Source: Micromonosporaceae bacterium
GTDB taxonomy: Bacteria > Actinomycetota > Actinomycetes > Mycobacteriales > Micromonosporaceae
NCBI GenBank assembly: GCA_019689695.1
Contig: JADGHA010000145.1
Span: 1-9,039, forward strand
Direction: 5' to 3'
Length of the DNA: 9,039 nt
Below, piece by piece: positions 1 through 5,537 of this stretch. A program made the translations under genes and the position numbers. Below the pieces are notes generated by a model. The model saw nothing but the letters and a program-made list of their open reading frames with translations. It did no database searches and was not told the DNA's origin. Within the stretch, counting starts at the first letter, position 1. Every line of letters begins with the position of its first letter.

Positions 1-1
1 G

Positions 2-1114
2 CCGTACCCACCGGCCACGGCCCCGCAGCCGCACCCGCCGGCTGCACAGCAGCCGCAATGGGGCCAGGCTCCCACCTGGAACCAGCCGCCACAGTGGAGC
101 CAGCCGCCACAGTCGGGCCAGGCACCACAGTGGAGCCAGCCCCAGCCGTGGGAGCAGACCGGATCGCCTGCTCCGGAGTACGGGTCCGCGCCTGGCCAGG
201 CCCCGCCGGCCTGGAGCGGGCCGCCGCCCGAGTGGGGCACATCCCCGGAGACGCCCAAGCGCAGCCTGGCCGCCAAGGTCTGGCCCAAGGTCGCCGGCGG
301 CCTCAGCGTGATCGTCGCCGTCTGCGCGTTCGGCCTGGTCAAGGCGGGCCTGGGCGGCTTTCTGGCGAGCGACGACGGGAAGCACAAGGCCTACCCCACC
401 GCCAGCCACCCGGACGGGATCGCCGCCACCAGCACGGCCACCGCGGCCGCTGGCGGCCCGTTCGCCGGCACGCCGGCCGCCAACTACCCGGAAGGCACGG
501 CCGGCATCACATTGCCCAAGGCCGTCGCATCCGGCGGCTTCACCGCCAAGCAGGTCCGCGACGCGCTGGCCGACGTGAAGAAAGCGCTGGTCGCCGGGCG
601 GCTGGACAGCCAGATGCTGGTCAAGCGCAACCCGGATCCGTTCCTCAAGCTGTTCGCTCCGGACGCCCGGTCCGACATGCGCAAGGACTTCTCGACCGAT
701 GACTTCTCGGTCTACGCGACCCAGTTCGCCCCCGGCGCCAAACCAGCCAAGGAGACGCCCCGGGTAAAGGGACGGATCAGCTACCGGACTACCAAGGTCG
801 AGGGCATCCCGGCCCTCGAGGTGACCACCAACTTCGTCTGGGTGTACCCGTTCCAGGTCTCCTCCGGTGACGGGATCGTGGTGGTGCACGACGAACTGGT
901 GTGGCAGGTCCTGCACCCCAGCAAGGTGCAGGCGTCGCTGCGCGGGCTGTGGCTGAGCAAGGGCCAGTCCTACGCCTCCAACATCGACTGCGACCAGTAC
1001 AACAAGGGCCTGATCGCTCCGGGCAAGCCCGAGTTCGGCATCGGACCGGACACCGAGGACCCGGATTCGATGTTCGACCCCGACCGGTCCCTCGACATCA
1101 GCACCAACTGCTGA
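2..1114 (+). CDS. Single-pass membrane protein with Trp/Pro/Gln-rich N-terminal tail and C-terminal outer domain (5' partial)
   Basis: The frame is open from base 2 to the TGA at 1112-1114 (370 codons), so the true start lies left of the window; the GTG at 308 falls inside the membrane segment and is an unlikely start. In order: a low-complexity tail rich in Pro, Gln and Trp (codons 1-88) with QPPQWS-like repeats; a basic stretch (KRSLAAKVWPK) at the membrane edge; one hydrophobic helix at about codons 97-118; a small-residue linker (Ala/Thr/Gly/Pro); and a globular domain from about codon 165 to the end. The basic side before the helix predicts the tail inside and the domain outside. Two Cys occur in the outer domain, one in NIDCDQ and one as the last residue (STNC), and could form a disulfide. 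I recognise no catalytic motif or named family. Such proteins are common in Actinobacteria; its role (wall- or surface-associated, perhaps interacting through its tail) is unknown. Confidence 0.8.
   Translation, partial: PYPPATAPQPHPPAAQQPQWGQAPTWNQPPQWSQPPQSGQAPQWSQPQPWEQTGSPAPEYGSAPGQAPPAWSGPPPEWGTSPETPKRSLAAKVWPKVAGGLSVIVAVCAFGLVKAGLGGFLASDDGKHKAYPTASHPDGIAATSTATAAAGGPFAGTPAANYPEGTAGITLPKAVASGGFTAKQVRDALADVKKALVAGRLDSQMLVKRNPDPFLKLFAPDARSDMRKDFSTDDFSVYATQFAPGAKPAKETPRVKGRISYRTTKVEGIPALEVTTNFVWVYPFQVSSGDGIVVVHDELVWQVLHPSKVQASLRGLWLSKGQSYASNIDCDQYNKGLIAPGKPEFGIGPDTEDPDSMFDPDRSLDISTNC
83..136 (+). repeat. Three tandem 18-base repeats encoding QPPQWS-like hexapeptides
   Basis: Copies lie at 83-100, 101-118 and 119-136; a degenerate continuation (CAGCCCCAGCCGTGG) follows. 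They encode QPPQWS, QPPQSG and QAPQWS in the cytoplasmic tail of the membrane protein. The copies adjoin without spacers and keep the reading frame, so this is a coding repeat able to expand or contract by six residues, not a CRISPR or an intergenic repeat. Confidence 0.85.
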
Positions 1115-1115
1115 C

Positions 1116-2456
1116 TCACCCGTCGCGCACCGCGCCGACGACCGCCCATTGCCCTGAGCCCAGCCGCGCCAGCAGGCCGGCCAGGCGTACCACGATGAAC
1201 AGGGTCAGGCCGGCCCAGACGCCTCCGAGGCCGAGGTCGAAGGCGTACGCGGCCCAGATGGCGGGGAGGAACGCGAGGAACGCGCCGGCCAGCGTCAGGT
1301 TCCGCAGGAACCGCACGTCCCCGGCGCCGATCAGCACCCCGTCCAGGGCGAAGACGACCCCGGCCAGCGGCTGCATGGCGACGAACCACGGCCAGGCCAC
1401 CATGGCCTGCGCGTGCACCCGCGGGTCGGCGCTGAACAGCTCGGGCAGCACCGGGGCGCCGGCGCCGATCAGGACCGCGGATACGCCGCCGCAGGCGGCG
1501 CCGATGGCGGCGAACCGGCGGGCCAGGTCGCGGGCGGTGGCCGCCTGGTCTCCGCCGAGTGCCGCGCCGATCATCGCCTGCCCGGCGATCGCGACCGCGT
1601 CCATCGCCAGCGCGCAGAACGACCAGAGCTGGAAGGCGATCTGGTGCGCGGCCACGGCGGCCGTACCGAACCGGGCGGCGACCGCGGTCGCGGACAGGAA
1701 GGACGCCTGGAACGCCAGGCCGCGCAGCAGGAGGTCGCGGCCGAGGACGAGCTGCCGGCGGATCAGCGCGGGCCGCGGCGCCAGCGGCACCCGCTCGGCG
1801 ACCAACGCCGACACGAACAACCCGCCTGCGGTGGTCTGTGCCAGCGCGTTGGCGATCGCCGACCCGGACAGGCCGAGCCCGAGCGGGTACACCAGCACTG
1901 GGCAGACTGCGGCGGAGAGGACGTTGGCGCCGAGCACGTAGTACAGCGGGCGGCGGGCGTCCTGCACACCGCGCAGCCAGCCGTTGCCTGCAGCGGCCAG
2001 CATCAGGCCGGGGGCGCCGAGCACCGCGATGCGCAGCCAGGTCTCGGCGGCGCCGGCCACGTCCGGATGGGATCCGGCGAGCGTACGGGCGATCGGGCCG
2101 GCCGCGACCTGCATGGCGACCGCGAGCGCGACCCCGGCGCCCACGGCGAGCCAGGACGCCTGGACGCCTTCGGCCACCGCGGACGCCCGGTCCCCGGCGC
2201 CGTACCTGCGGGCGGCACGCCCGGTCGTCCCGTAGGCGAGAACGACGCTCAGCCAGGCGGCGACGGACATCACCGTCCCGCCGACGGCGAGGGCGGCCAG
2301 CGGGGTGCGCCCGAGATGCCCCACCACGGCCGTGTCGACGAGCACATAGAGTGGCTCGGCGGCGAGTACGACGAGGGCGGGCAGCGCCAGACCGGCGATG
2401 CTGCGCAGCGGAGGAGCCTGCGCCGGCTGGGCCGGTTCGGCGGCGAGAGCGCTCAT
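1116..2456 (-). CDS. dinF: MATE-family efflux transporter, DinF type
   Basis: Integral membrane protein of about 446 residues, the usual MATE size, with about twelve hydrophobic segments. MATE proteins export organic cations, drugs or metabolites in exchange for Na+ or H+; the substrate here is unknown. Numbered from the upstream GTG at 2474, the DinF-type hallmark of helix 1 (EPLYVLVDTAVVGHLG) is at 40-55, the helix 4-5 loop motif WLRGVQDARRPL at 166-177, and its second-half counterpart ALDGVLIGAGDVRFLRN at 376-392. The start is uncertain: ATG at 2456 gives a normal N-terminus (MSALAAEP) with only a weak AGG just upstream; the in-frame GTG at 2474 adds six residues and has GAGG only 2 bases away. 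A bulged hairpin lies just before the gene. A dinF follows the nrnA-type gene in M. tuberculosis too (Rv2837c-Rv2836c). DNA-damage induction, from which the E. coli name comes, cannot be assumed; I saw no actinobacterial LexA box (GAAC-N4-GTTC) near it. Confidence 0.9.
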   Translation of the reverse strand: MSALAAEPAQPAQAPPLRSIAGLALPALVVLAAEPLYVLVDTAVVGHLGRTPLAALAVGGTVMSVAAWLSVVLAYGTTGRAARRYGAGDRASAVAEGVQASWLAVGAGVALAVAMQVAAGPIARTLAGSHPDVAGAAETWLRIAVLGAPGLMLAAAGNGWLRGVQDARRPLYYVLGANVLSAAVCPVLVYPLGLGLSGSAIANALAQTTAGGLFVSALVAERVPLAPRPALIRRQLVLGRDLLLRGLAFQASFLSATAVAARFGTAAVAAHQIAFQLWSFCALAMDAVAIAGQAMIGAALGGDQAATARDLARRFAAIGAACGGVSAVLIGAGAPVLPELFSADPRVHAQAMVAWPWFVAMQPLAGVVFALDGVLIGAGDVRFLRNLTLAGAFLAFLPAIWAAYAFDLGLGGVWAGLTLFIVVRLAGLLARLGSGQWAVVGAVRDG

Positions 2457-2480
2457 CGCCTGGCAGCATGGCACGGCCTC

Positions 2481-2512
2481 GGTAAGGAGCGCAACCAGCG
2501 CGATGACTTACC
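2481..2512 (-). promoter_or_regulatory. Bulged hairpin in the leader just upstream of dinF
   Basis: In the minus-strand RNA an outer stem GGUAAG/CUUACC (2507-2512 with 2481-2486) encloses an inner stem GCGC/GCGC (2498-2501 with 2489-2492) and a five-base loop, with an asymmetric internal loop (UCAUC versus UC). It ends 6 bases before the GTG at 2474 and 24 bases before the ATG at 2456, so it could affect ribosome access, most directly if the GTG is used. There is no U-tract, so it is not a classical terminator. Chance formation in GC-rich DNA is possible, but the outer stem is AT-containing and exact. Confidence 0.35.
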
Positions 2513-2537
2513 GGTCAAGGCCGCGGACCGGGGCGCA

Positions 2538-2556
2538 CCCGGCCAGGTCGGCCGGG
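2538..2556 (-). terminator. GC-only hairpin between the 40-codon ORF and dinF
   Basis: A perfect 7-bp stem CCCGGCC/GGCCGGG (2538-2544 and 2550-2556) with a 5-base loop. It lies 55 bases after the TAG of the 40-codon ORF and 82 bases before dinF. Actinobacterial terminators often lack a U-tract, so this could end or pause the short transcript. Short pure-GC stems also arise by chance in such DNA, hence the low confidence. Confidence 0.25.
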
Positions 2557-2610
2557 CTCCCGAAGTCCGTGGGATTTGGCGCGGCGGCGGGCCGCTGGCG
2601 AGGGCCGGCG

Positions 2611-2733
2611 CTACTGCCGGGTGTCCAGAGACGTCTGCAGGGCGCGGCGGGCCTGTTCGCGCGCGTCCTCCGCGGGGGCCCGCCTCGGCGACGTCGACGT
2701 GCCGGACGGGTAGCTCTGCTGGGCCTTAGCCAT
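2611..2733 (-). CDS. Small hydrophilic protein, 40 residues, function unknown
   Basis: ATG at 2733 to TAG at 2611-2613, beginning MAKAQQSYPSGTS and ending LQTSLDTRQ. Two things support it. First, GGAAGGA lies upstream with a 7-base gap to the ATG, among the better ribosome sites in the window. Second, 37 of 40 codons end in G or C, the bias of a real gene here. The frame stays open upstream to 2835, but the ribosome site selects 2733. The product is polar, with no membrane segment or signal: a Ser/Thr/Pro-rich, probably disordered first half, then a charged stretch (EDAREQARRALQTSL) that could form one amphipathic helix. I recognise no family. It lies between the nrnA-like gene and dinF, on the same strand, 362 bases after the former. 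It could be a short regulatory or binding protein; nothing in the sequence shows which. Confidence 0.6.
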   Translation of the reverse strand: MAKAQQSYPSGTSTSPRRAPAEDAREQARRALQTSLDTRQ

Positions 2734-2922
2734 GGTGCTGTCCTTCCAGGGGTCGTCGGTTGGCCTACCGGCGGTGCTTCCACTGGAGATCCCTGCCCGG
2801 GCCCGACATGTCATCGGGCGGGCACCGCCGGGCACCGCGCCCGGCCAGTCCGGGATCGCCGGAGGACGGCCGTCGGGCGGTGTGTGCCGGAAGGTCGATC
2901 TGACCCATGGGGGCAGATGCTG

Positions 2923-2937
2923 GTCGGGTTACCCGAC
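2923..2937. promoter_or_regulatory. Operator-like palindrome GTCGGGT-T-ACCCGAC
   Basis: A perfect 7-bp inverted repeat around one central base, at the edge of the AT-richer core of the gap. A one-base centre suits a DNA site for a dimeric repressor better than an RNA hairpin, and no T-run follows on either strand. It lies about 190 bases upstream of the 40-codon ORF on the minus strand. The regulator is unknown. Confidence 0.4.
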
Positions 2938-2987
2938 ACCTGCCACGCAACCCAAACTATCGTTCAGGTCCATATGCTGCGCCTCTT

Positions 2988-3004
2988 TTCCCGCATATCG
3001 GGAA
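2988..3004. promoter_or_regulatory. Inverted repeat TTCCCG-N5-CGGGAA
   Basis: A perfect 6-bp inverted repeat with a 5-base AT centre (CATAT), 92 bases after the nrnA stop. The 17-base span with a half-turn spacer fits a dimeric transcription factor site. It could also be a weak hairpin after nrnA, but the minus strand continues with AAAAG rather than Ts, so it is not a standard terminator. Confidence 0.35.
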
Positions 3005-3095
3005 CCGCCGGACGGGCGAGGACTGGCGGGCAGGGGCGACGCGGCCGGGGTTGCAGGTAGGAGCGGCCGGGGATGCAGGAGAACGGGAATGGCGG

Positions 3096-4181
3096 TCAGG
3101 CGTCGAGCTGGGCCCTGATCTGGGCCATCACCTCGGCCACCGAGCCGCGTCCGGTGAAGCCGGCGGCCAACCGGTGCCCGCCGCCGCCGAGCGCGACCGC
3201 CACCCGGCCGACGTCCACCGCGCCCTTACTGCGCAGCGACACCGCCCACTCGTCGTCGGCGACCTGCTTGACCACGCACGACACGTCCGCCTCCGCGGCG
3301 CACCGGACCGAGTCGATCAGGCCCTCCAGCACGTACGGACGCTGGTCGTGGCGGCGCAGGTCCTCCAGCGTGGCGTAGGCCCACACCCGCCCCACCCCGC
3401 CGGCGGCGGCCGGCTCCAGCTCGGCCCGGCCCAGCACCTCGCCGTACAACTTGACCGCGCCGAACGGCCGGGTGTCGAAGACCCGGCGGGAGATCTCGCC
3501 CGGCCGGATGCCGGTGCCGAGCAGCCGGGCGGCCAGCTCGTGCACGGCCGGCGTGGTCATGTCGAACTTGAACGAGCCGGTGTCGGTGGCCAGCGCCACG
3601 TAAAGGCATTCGGCGATCTCCGCATCCAGCGGGACACCGAGTCGGTCGAGCAGCTGTACGGCCACCACCGAGGTCGCCGCGGCGCTCGGGTCGACCAGGT
3701 GGATCTGGCCGAACCAGGTGTTGGAGGCGTGGTGGTCGAGCACCACCGAGGCCGGGGTCCGGTCCAGCCGGTCGACCAGGGCGCCCAGGCGCGACTCGGC
3801 CGCCACGTCGAAGCAGACCACGAGATCCGGGTCGGCGCTCGCGCGGTCGTCGGAGACCAGCAGGTCCAGGCCGGGCAGCGCCTGGAACGGCTCGGGCACC
3901 TCCGGCCGGTCGCCGGCCGCGCCGGGAAAGGTCGCCTGCAGGTGGCGTACCCCCAGCCGGCGCAGGCCCAGACCGAAGCCGAGCATGCTGCCCAGCGCGT
4001 CGCCGTCGGGGTTGACGTGGCAGATCAGCAGCACTGAGCCGTCCGGCGGCAGGTCGCGTACCGCGGTGACCGCCGCGGACCAGTCAGCCGCTGTCGGCCC
4101 GGCCTGCACGGCAGCCGGCTGCGGTGGGATGCTCTCCCGCGGCGCCGGCACCGCGGCCAGCAGTGGACCCCGGGCGCTCAA
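3096..4181 (-). CDS. nrnA: DHH/DHHA1 phosphoesterase, NrnA type (nanoRNase / pAp phosphatase / c-di-AMP phosphodiesterase)
   Basis: Cytoplasmic enzyme of 361 residues. NrnA-type proteins degrade 2-5-nucleotide RNAs and dephosphorylate pAp; the M. tuberculosis homologue in the same gene order (Rv2837c, CnpB) also hydrolyses cyclic dinucleotides. The Mn-binding motifs of the DHH domain are all present: HVNPDGDALGS at 55-65, DVA at 125-127, DHH at 149-151 and ATDTGSF at 198-204. The DHHA1 substrate domain carries GGGGHRLAAGF at 332-342. No catalytic residue appears missing. The start is a TTG at 4181 overlapping the rbfA stop as TTGA, with GAGG seven bases upstream; no in-frame ATG occurs before codon 66, inside motif I, and GTGs at codons 11 and 25 are alternatives. 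The first 30 or so residues are Pro/Ala-rich and probably disordered. Overlap with rbfA implies translational coupling. Which substrate dominates cannot be read from the sequence. Confidence 0.93.
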   Translation of the reverse strand: MSARGPLLAAVPAPRESIPPQPAAVQAGPTAADWSAAVTAVRDLPPDGSVLLICHVNPDGDALGSMLGFGLGLRRLGVRHLQATFPGAAGDRPEVPEPFQALPGLDLLVSDDRASADPDLVVCFDVAAESRLGALVDRLDRTPASVVLDHHASNTWFGQIHLVDPSAAATSVVAVQLLDRLGVPLDAEIAECLYVALATDTGSFKFDMTTPAVHELAARLLGTGIRPGEISRRVFDTRPFGAVKLYGEVLGRAELEPAAAGGVGRVWAYATLEDLRRHDQRPYVLEGLIDSVRCAAEADVSCVVKQVADDEWAVSLRSKGAVDVGRVAVALGGGGHRLAAGFTGRGSVAEVMAQIRAQLDA

Positions 4182-4696
4182 TGCCGATCCTCGGCGGCAC
4201 CGAGACCCCCGGAAAGATCAGGATGGACGGCAGCGGCGCGGCCCGCACCACCGCCGTCCGCGGTCGGCTCGGACTCGTCCACGTCCAGCCGGTACGGCTG
4301 CGGCTCGCCCGCGTACTCGGCGTCCTTGGCCAGCTCGTGCACCCGGGCGTCCTCCTTGCGCGCCTGGTCCAGCAGCTCGTCGATGTGCTTGGCGCGCTCG
4401 GGCACCTCGTCCAGGACGAAGGTCAGCGACGGCGAGTGGCGCAGCCCCAGCGCCCGGCCGACGATCCCGCGCAGCATCCCCTTCGCGCTGTCCAGGGCCG
4501 CCGCGGTGCCCGCCTTGGCGGCAGCGTCGCCGAGCACCGTGTAGAAGACCGTCGCATCGCGCAGGTCGGCGGTGAGCCGGGCATCGGTGATGGTCACCAT
4601 GCCGAGGCGCGGATCCTTGATCTGGGTGCGAACCACCGAAGCGACCAGCTCCCGCAGGCGCTCCGCGTGCCGGCGCACCCGGGCCGGGTCCGTCAT
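4178..4696 (-). CDS. rbfA: 30S ribosome-binding factor A (RbfA)
   Basis: RbfA binds the free 30S subunit and assists late maturation of 16S rRNA; in E. coli it is needed for growth in the cold. The protein has 172 residues. The single KH-type domain covers about 4-115: the helix-1 region RVRRHAERLRELVASVVR, the strand signature IKDPRLGMVTITDARLTADLRDATVFYTVLG (residues 26-56), the interhelical AKG kink at 71-73 that replaces GxxG in this family, and LGLRHSPSLTFVLDEVPE ending near 100. A tail of about 50 residues, acidic then Gly/Ala-rich, follows and is longer than in E. coli RbfA; extended tails are not unusual in Actinobacteria. I chose ATG 4696 because GGAGGTGA sits 7 bases upstream; a longer frame to 4723 would put that site inside the coding region. 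Its stop overlaps the nrnA TTG. Confidence 0.97.
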   Translation of the reverse strand: MTDPARVRRHAERLRELVASVVRTQIKDPRLGMVTITDARLTADLRDATVFYTVLGDAAAKAGTAAALDSAKGMLRGIVGRALGLRHSPSLTFVLDEVPERAKHIDELLDQARKEDARVHELAKDAEYAGEPQPYRLDVDESEPTADGGGAGRAAAVHPDLSGGLGAAEDRH

Positions 4697-4716
4697 CTCG
4701 TCACCTCCGCGGGCGA

Positions 4717-4734
4717 GTGCCAACGCCTTGACAC
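4717..4734 (-). promoter_or_regulatory. Hairpin just upstream of the rbfA ribosome site
   Basis: The minus strand reads GTGTCAA, then GGCG, then TTGGCAC: a 7-bp stem with one G-U wobble and a four-base loop, ending 8 bases before the GGAGG of rbfA. It lies in the 93-base ylxP-rbfA interval, the longest gap between genes from infB to nrnA. The placement suits control of rbfA translation or RNA processing. A DNA operator is the alternative reading. Confidence 0.3.
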
Positions 4735-4772
4735 TACCCGGCTCTCCCCCCGGGCAACGTCACCCAGGGTAG

Positions 4773-4778
4773 ATTATC
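4773..4778 (-). promoter_or_regulatory. Possible -10 element (GATAAT) ahead of rbfA
   Basis: Minus-strand GATAAT, one mismatch from TATAAT, stands out in GC-rich surroundings 77 bases before the rbfA ATG and just after the ylxP stop. The best upstream partner, GTGACG, is about 19 bases away and matches TTGACA at only four positions, so this is a weak candidate for an internal promoter serving rbfA and nrnA. Confidence 0.2.
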
Positions 4779-4789
4779 GGGCCGTCATG

Positions 4790-5089
4790 TTACTCACCGT
4801 CACCGCTGCTGTGTAGGCTCCGGCGTACGGAGAGCAGCTCCACCTCCGGGCGGCCGGCCACCAGCCGCTCGCACGAGTCGAGCACCTGCCGCACGTGGGT
4901 GGTGTCGGCGGCCACCACCGCCACCCCGATCTCCGCCCGGCCGACCAGGTCCAGCGCGCCCACCTCGGCCACCGACACCTCGAACTTCCGCAGCGCGGCC
5001 ACGATCGGGCGCACGTACGACCGCTTGGCCTTCAGCGAGCGGGAGTCGCCGGGCAGCAACAGGTCGAAGACCGCCGTACCGGTGTACAC
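4790..5089 (-). CDS. ylxP: DUF503 / YlxP family protein
   Basis: A 99-residue cytoplasmic protein of the DUF503 family, encoded between infB and rbfA in many bacteria, including B. subtilis (YlxP). The family is a small alpha/beta fold proposed to act in ribosome maturation or RNA binding; its activity is not well defined. Visible family features are the N-terminal strand YTGTAVFDLLLPGDSRSLKAKR (residues 2-23, with the diagnostic SLKAKR at 18-23), RPIVAALRKFEVSVAEVGALD, and AEIGVAVVAADTTHVRQVLD, ending in the helix before EVELLSV. Length is typical. The start is GTG at 5089; there is no clear Shine-Dalgarno, and the preceding stop is only 20 bases away, so translation may depend on ribosomes leaving the upstream gene. 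No better start codon is available. The stop is TAA, unusual in this GC-rich context. Confidence 0.93.
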   Translation of the reverse strand: MYTGTAVFDLLLPGDSRSLKAKRSYVRPIVAALRKFEVSVAEVGALDLVGRAEIGVAVVAADTTHVRQVLDSCERLVAGRPEVELLSVRRSLHSSGDGE

Positions 5090-5109
5090 GGCGGTTCAGC
5101 GTACGCGAG

Positions 5110-5526
5110 TCACCCCACGGCGATGGTGGGTGGCTGGAACTCCGCCGGCGGGCGGCCGGCGACGACAACCGGCCTGGGCTCTTCCGGGATCGGCGCGGCT
5201 CCCGCACCCCGCGGCCGCCGCGGCCAGCGCCGCTTGCCCGCACCGGCACTGCCCCCGCGCCCCGGGTAGATGTACAGCCCGTTGATCCGGTCGGGCACCG
5301 CGTCAAGGGCGGCCCGCACCCCGGGCAGGTCGCGGTAGCGGAGCCAGTCCTCGGGCTCGGCGAAGGCGATCTCGAAGATCATCCCCCACGGTTGCACGAG
5401 CCACTGCCAGTTCCGCGCGCCGTGGGTGATCGCCGCCTCGGTCAGGGCCTCGCCGTACCCCTCCCGCCATACCTGTGCCGAGATGTCGCCGTTGCGTACC
5501 TCGATCGACCACCAGTGCAGGTCCAT
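5110..5526 (-). CDS. Conserved-looking protein of unknown function, 138 residues (starts MDLHWWSIEV)
   Basis: ATG at 5526 to TGA at 5110-5112, with AAGGGGG about six bases upstream and 11 bases after the methyltransferase stop. The frame stays open far upstream through the methyltransferase gene, but the ribosome site and the protein-like composition begin at this ATG. Residues 1-95 look like a compact alpha/beta domain rich in aromatic residues: strand HWWSIEVRNG, helix EALTEAAITHGA, NWQWLVQPWG, strand IFEIAFAE, then DWLRYRDLPGVRAALDAVPD and the strand NGLYIYPGRGG. The last 43 residues are a basic patch (KRRWPRRPRG) and a Pro/Ala-rich tail, probably disordered. There is no signal peptide or membrane helix. 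I recall similar uncharacterised proteins in Actinobacteria but cannot name a family or function. Its position beside a nucleic-acid methyltransferase and the basic tail make RNA binding a guess, no more. Confidence 0.8.
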   Translation of the reverse strand: MDLHWWSIEVRNGDISAQVWREGYGEALTEAAITHGARNWQWLVQPWGMIFEIAFAEPEDWLRYRDLPGVRAALDAVPDRINGLYIYPGRGGSAGAGKRRWPRRPRGAGAAPIPEEPRPVVVAGRPPAEFQPPTIAVG

Positions 5527-5537
5527 CCCGGCCCCCT

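Larger units (their letters stand above)
2734..3095. other. Non-coding gap between nrnA and the 40-codon ORF, with an AT-richer core
   Basis: About 360 bases with no convincing gene. Its core at 2941-3000 has only 32 G/C in 60 bases, well below the surrounding sequence, and is flanked by two inverted repeats (2923-2937 and 2988-3004). A further 6-bp inverted repeat, ATATGC...GCATAT, lies at 2972-2977 and 2993-2998, overlapping the second one. This suggests a promoter/operator region for the minus-strand genes to the left. I could not find a good -35/-10 pair: TAGTTT and TAACCC on the minus strand are only partial -10 matches. I see no tRNA, no recognisable riboswitch and no U-tract terminator. 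A 47-codon frame at 2765-2908 lacks a ribosome site. Confidence 0.5.

Noticed and set aside
970..2469. A 499-codon minus-strand open frame overlapping dinF
   Set aside because: It is extremely rich in Arg and Gly without hydrophobic or domain structure, and the overlapping frame is a clear MATE transporter. Long shadow frames are expected in GC-rich DNA.
2765..2908. 47-codon minus-strand frame beginning MGQIDLPAHT in the nrnA-dinF gap
   Set aside because: There is no Shine-Dalgarno before the ATG, third-position G/C is only about 80 percent against over 90 for the neighbouring 40-codon gene, and no family is recognisable. A leaderless gene is not excluded.
2734..3095. tRNA, riboswitch or small RNA gene in the non-coding gap
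   Set aside because: No cloverleaf, T-loop-like sequence, known riboswitch core or U-tract terminator could be seen on either strand; only short inverted repeats.
2907..4037. A 376-codon plus-strand open frame antisense to nrnA
   Set aside because: Its composition (His/Gln/Arg/Gly-rich) is that of a frame opposite a GC-rich gene, it has no recognisable motif, and the opposite strand holds all DHH motifs.
4697..4723. Longer rbfA start at 4723
   Set aside because: It would place the GGAGGTGA ribosome site inside the coding sequence and add residues not seen in RbfA; ATG 4696 has ideal spacing.
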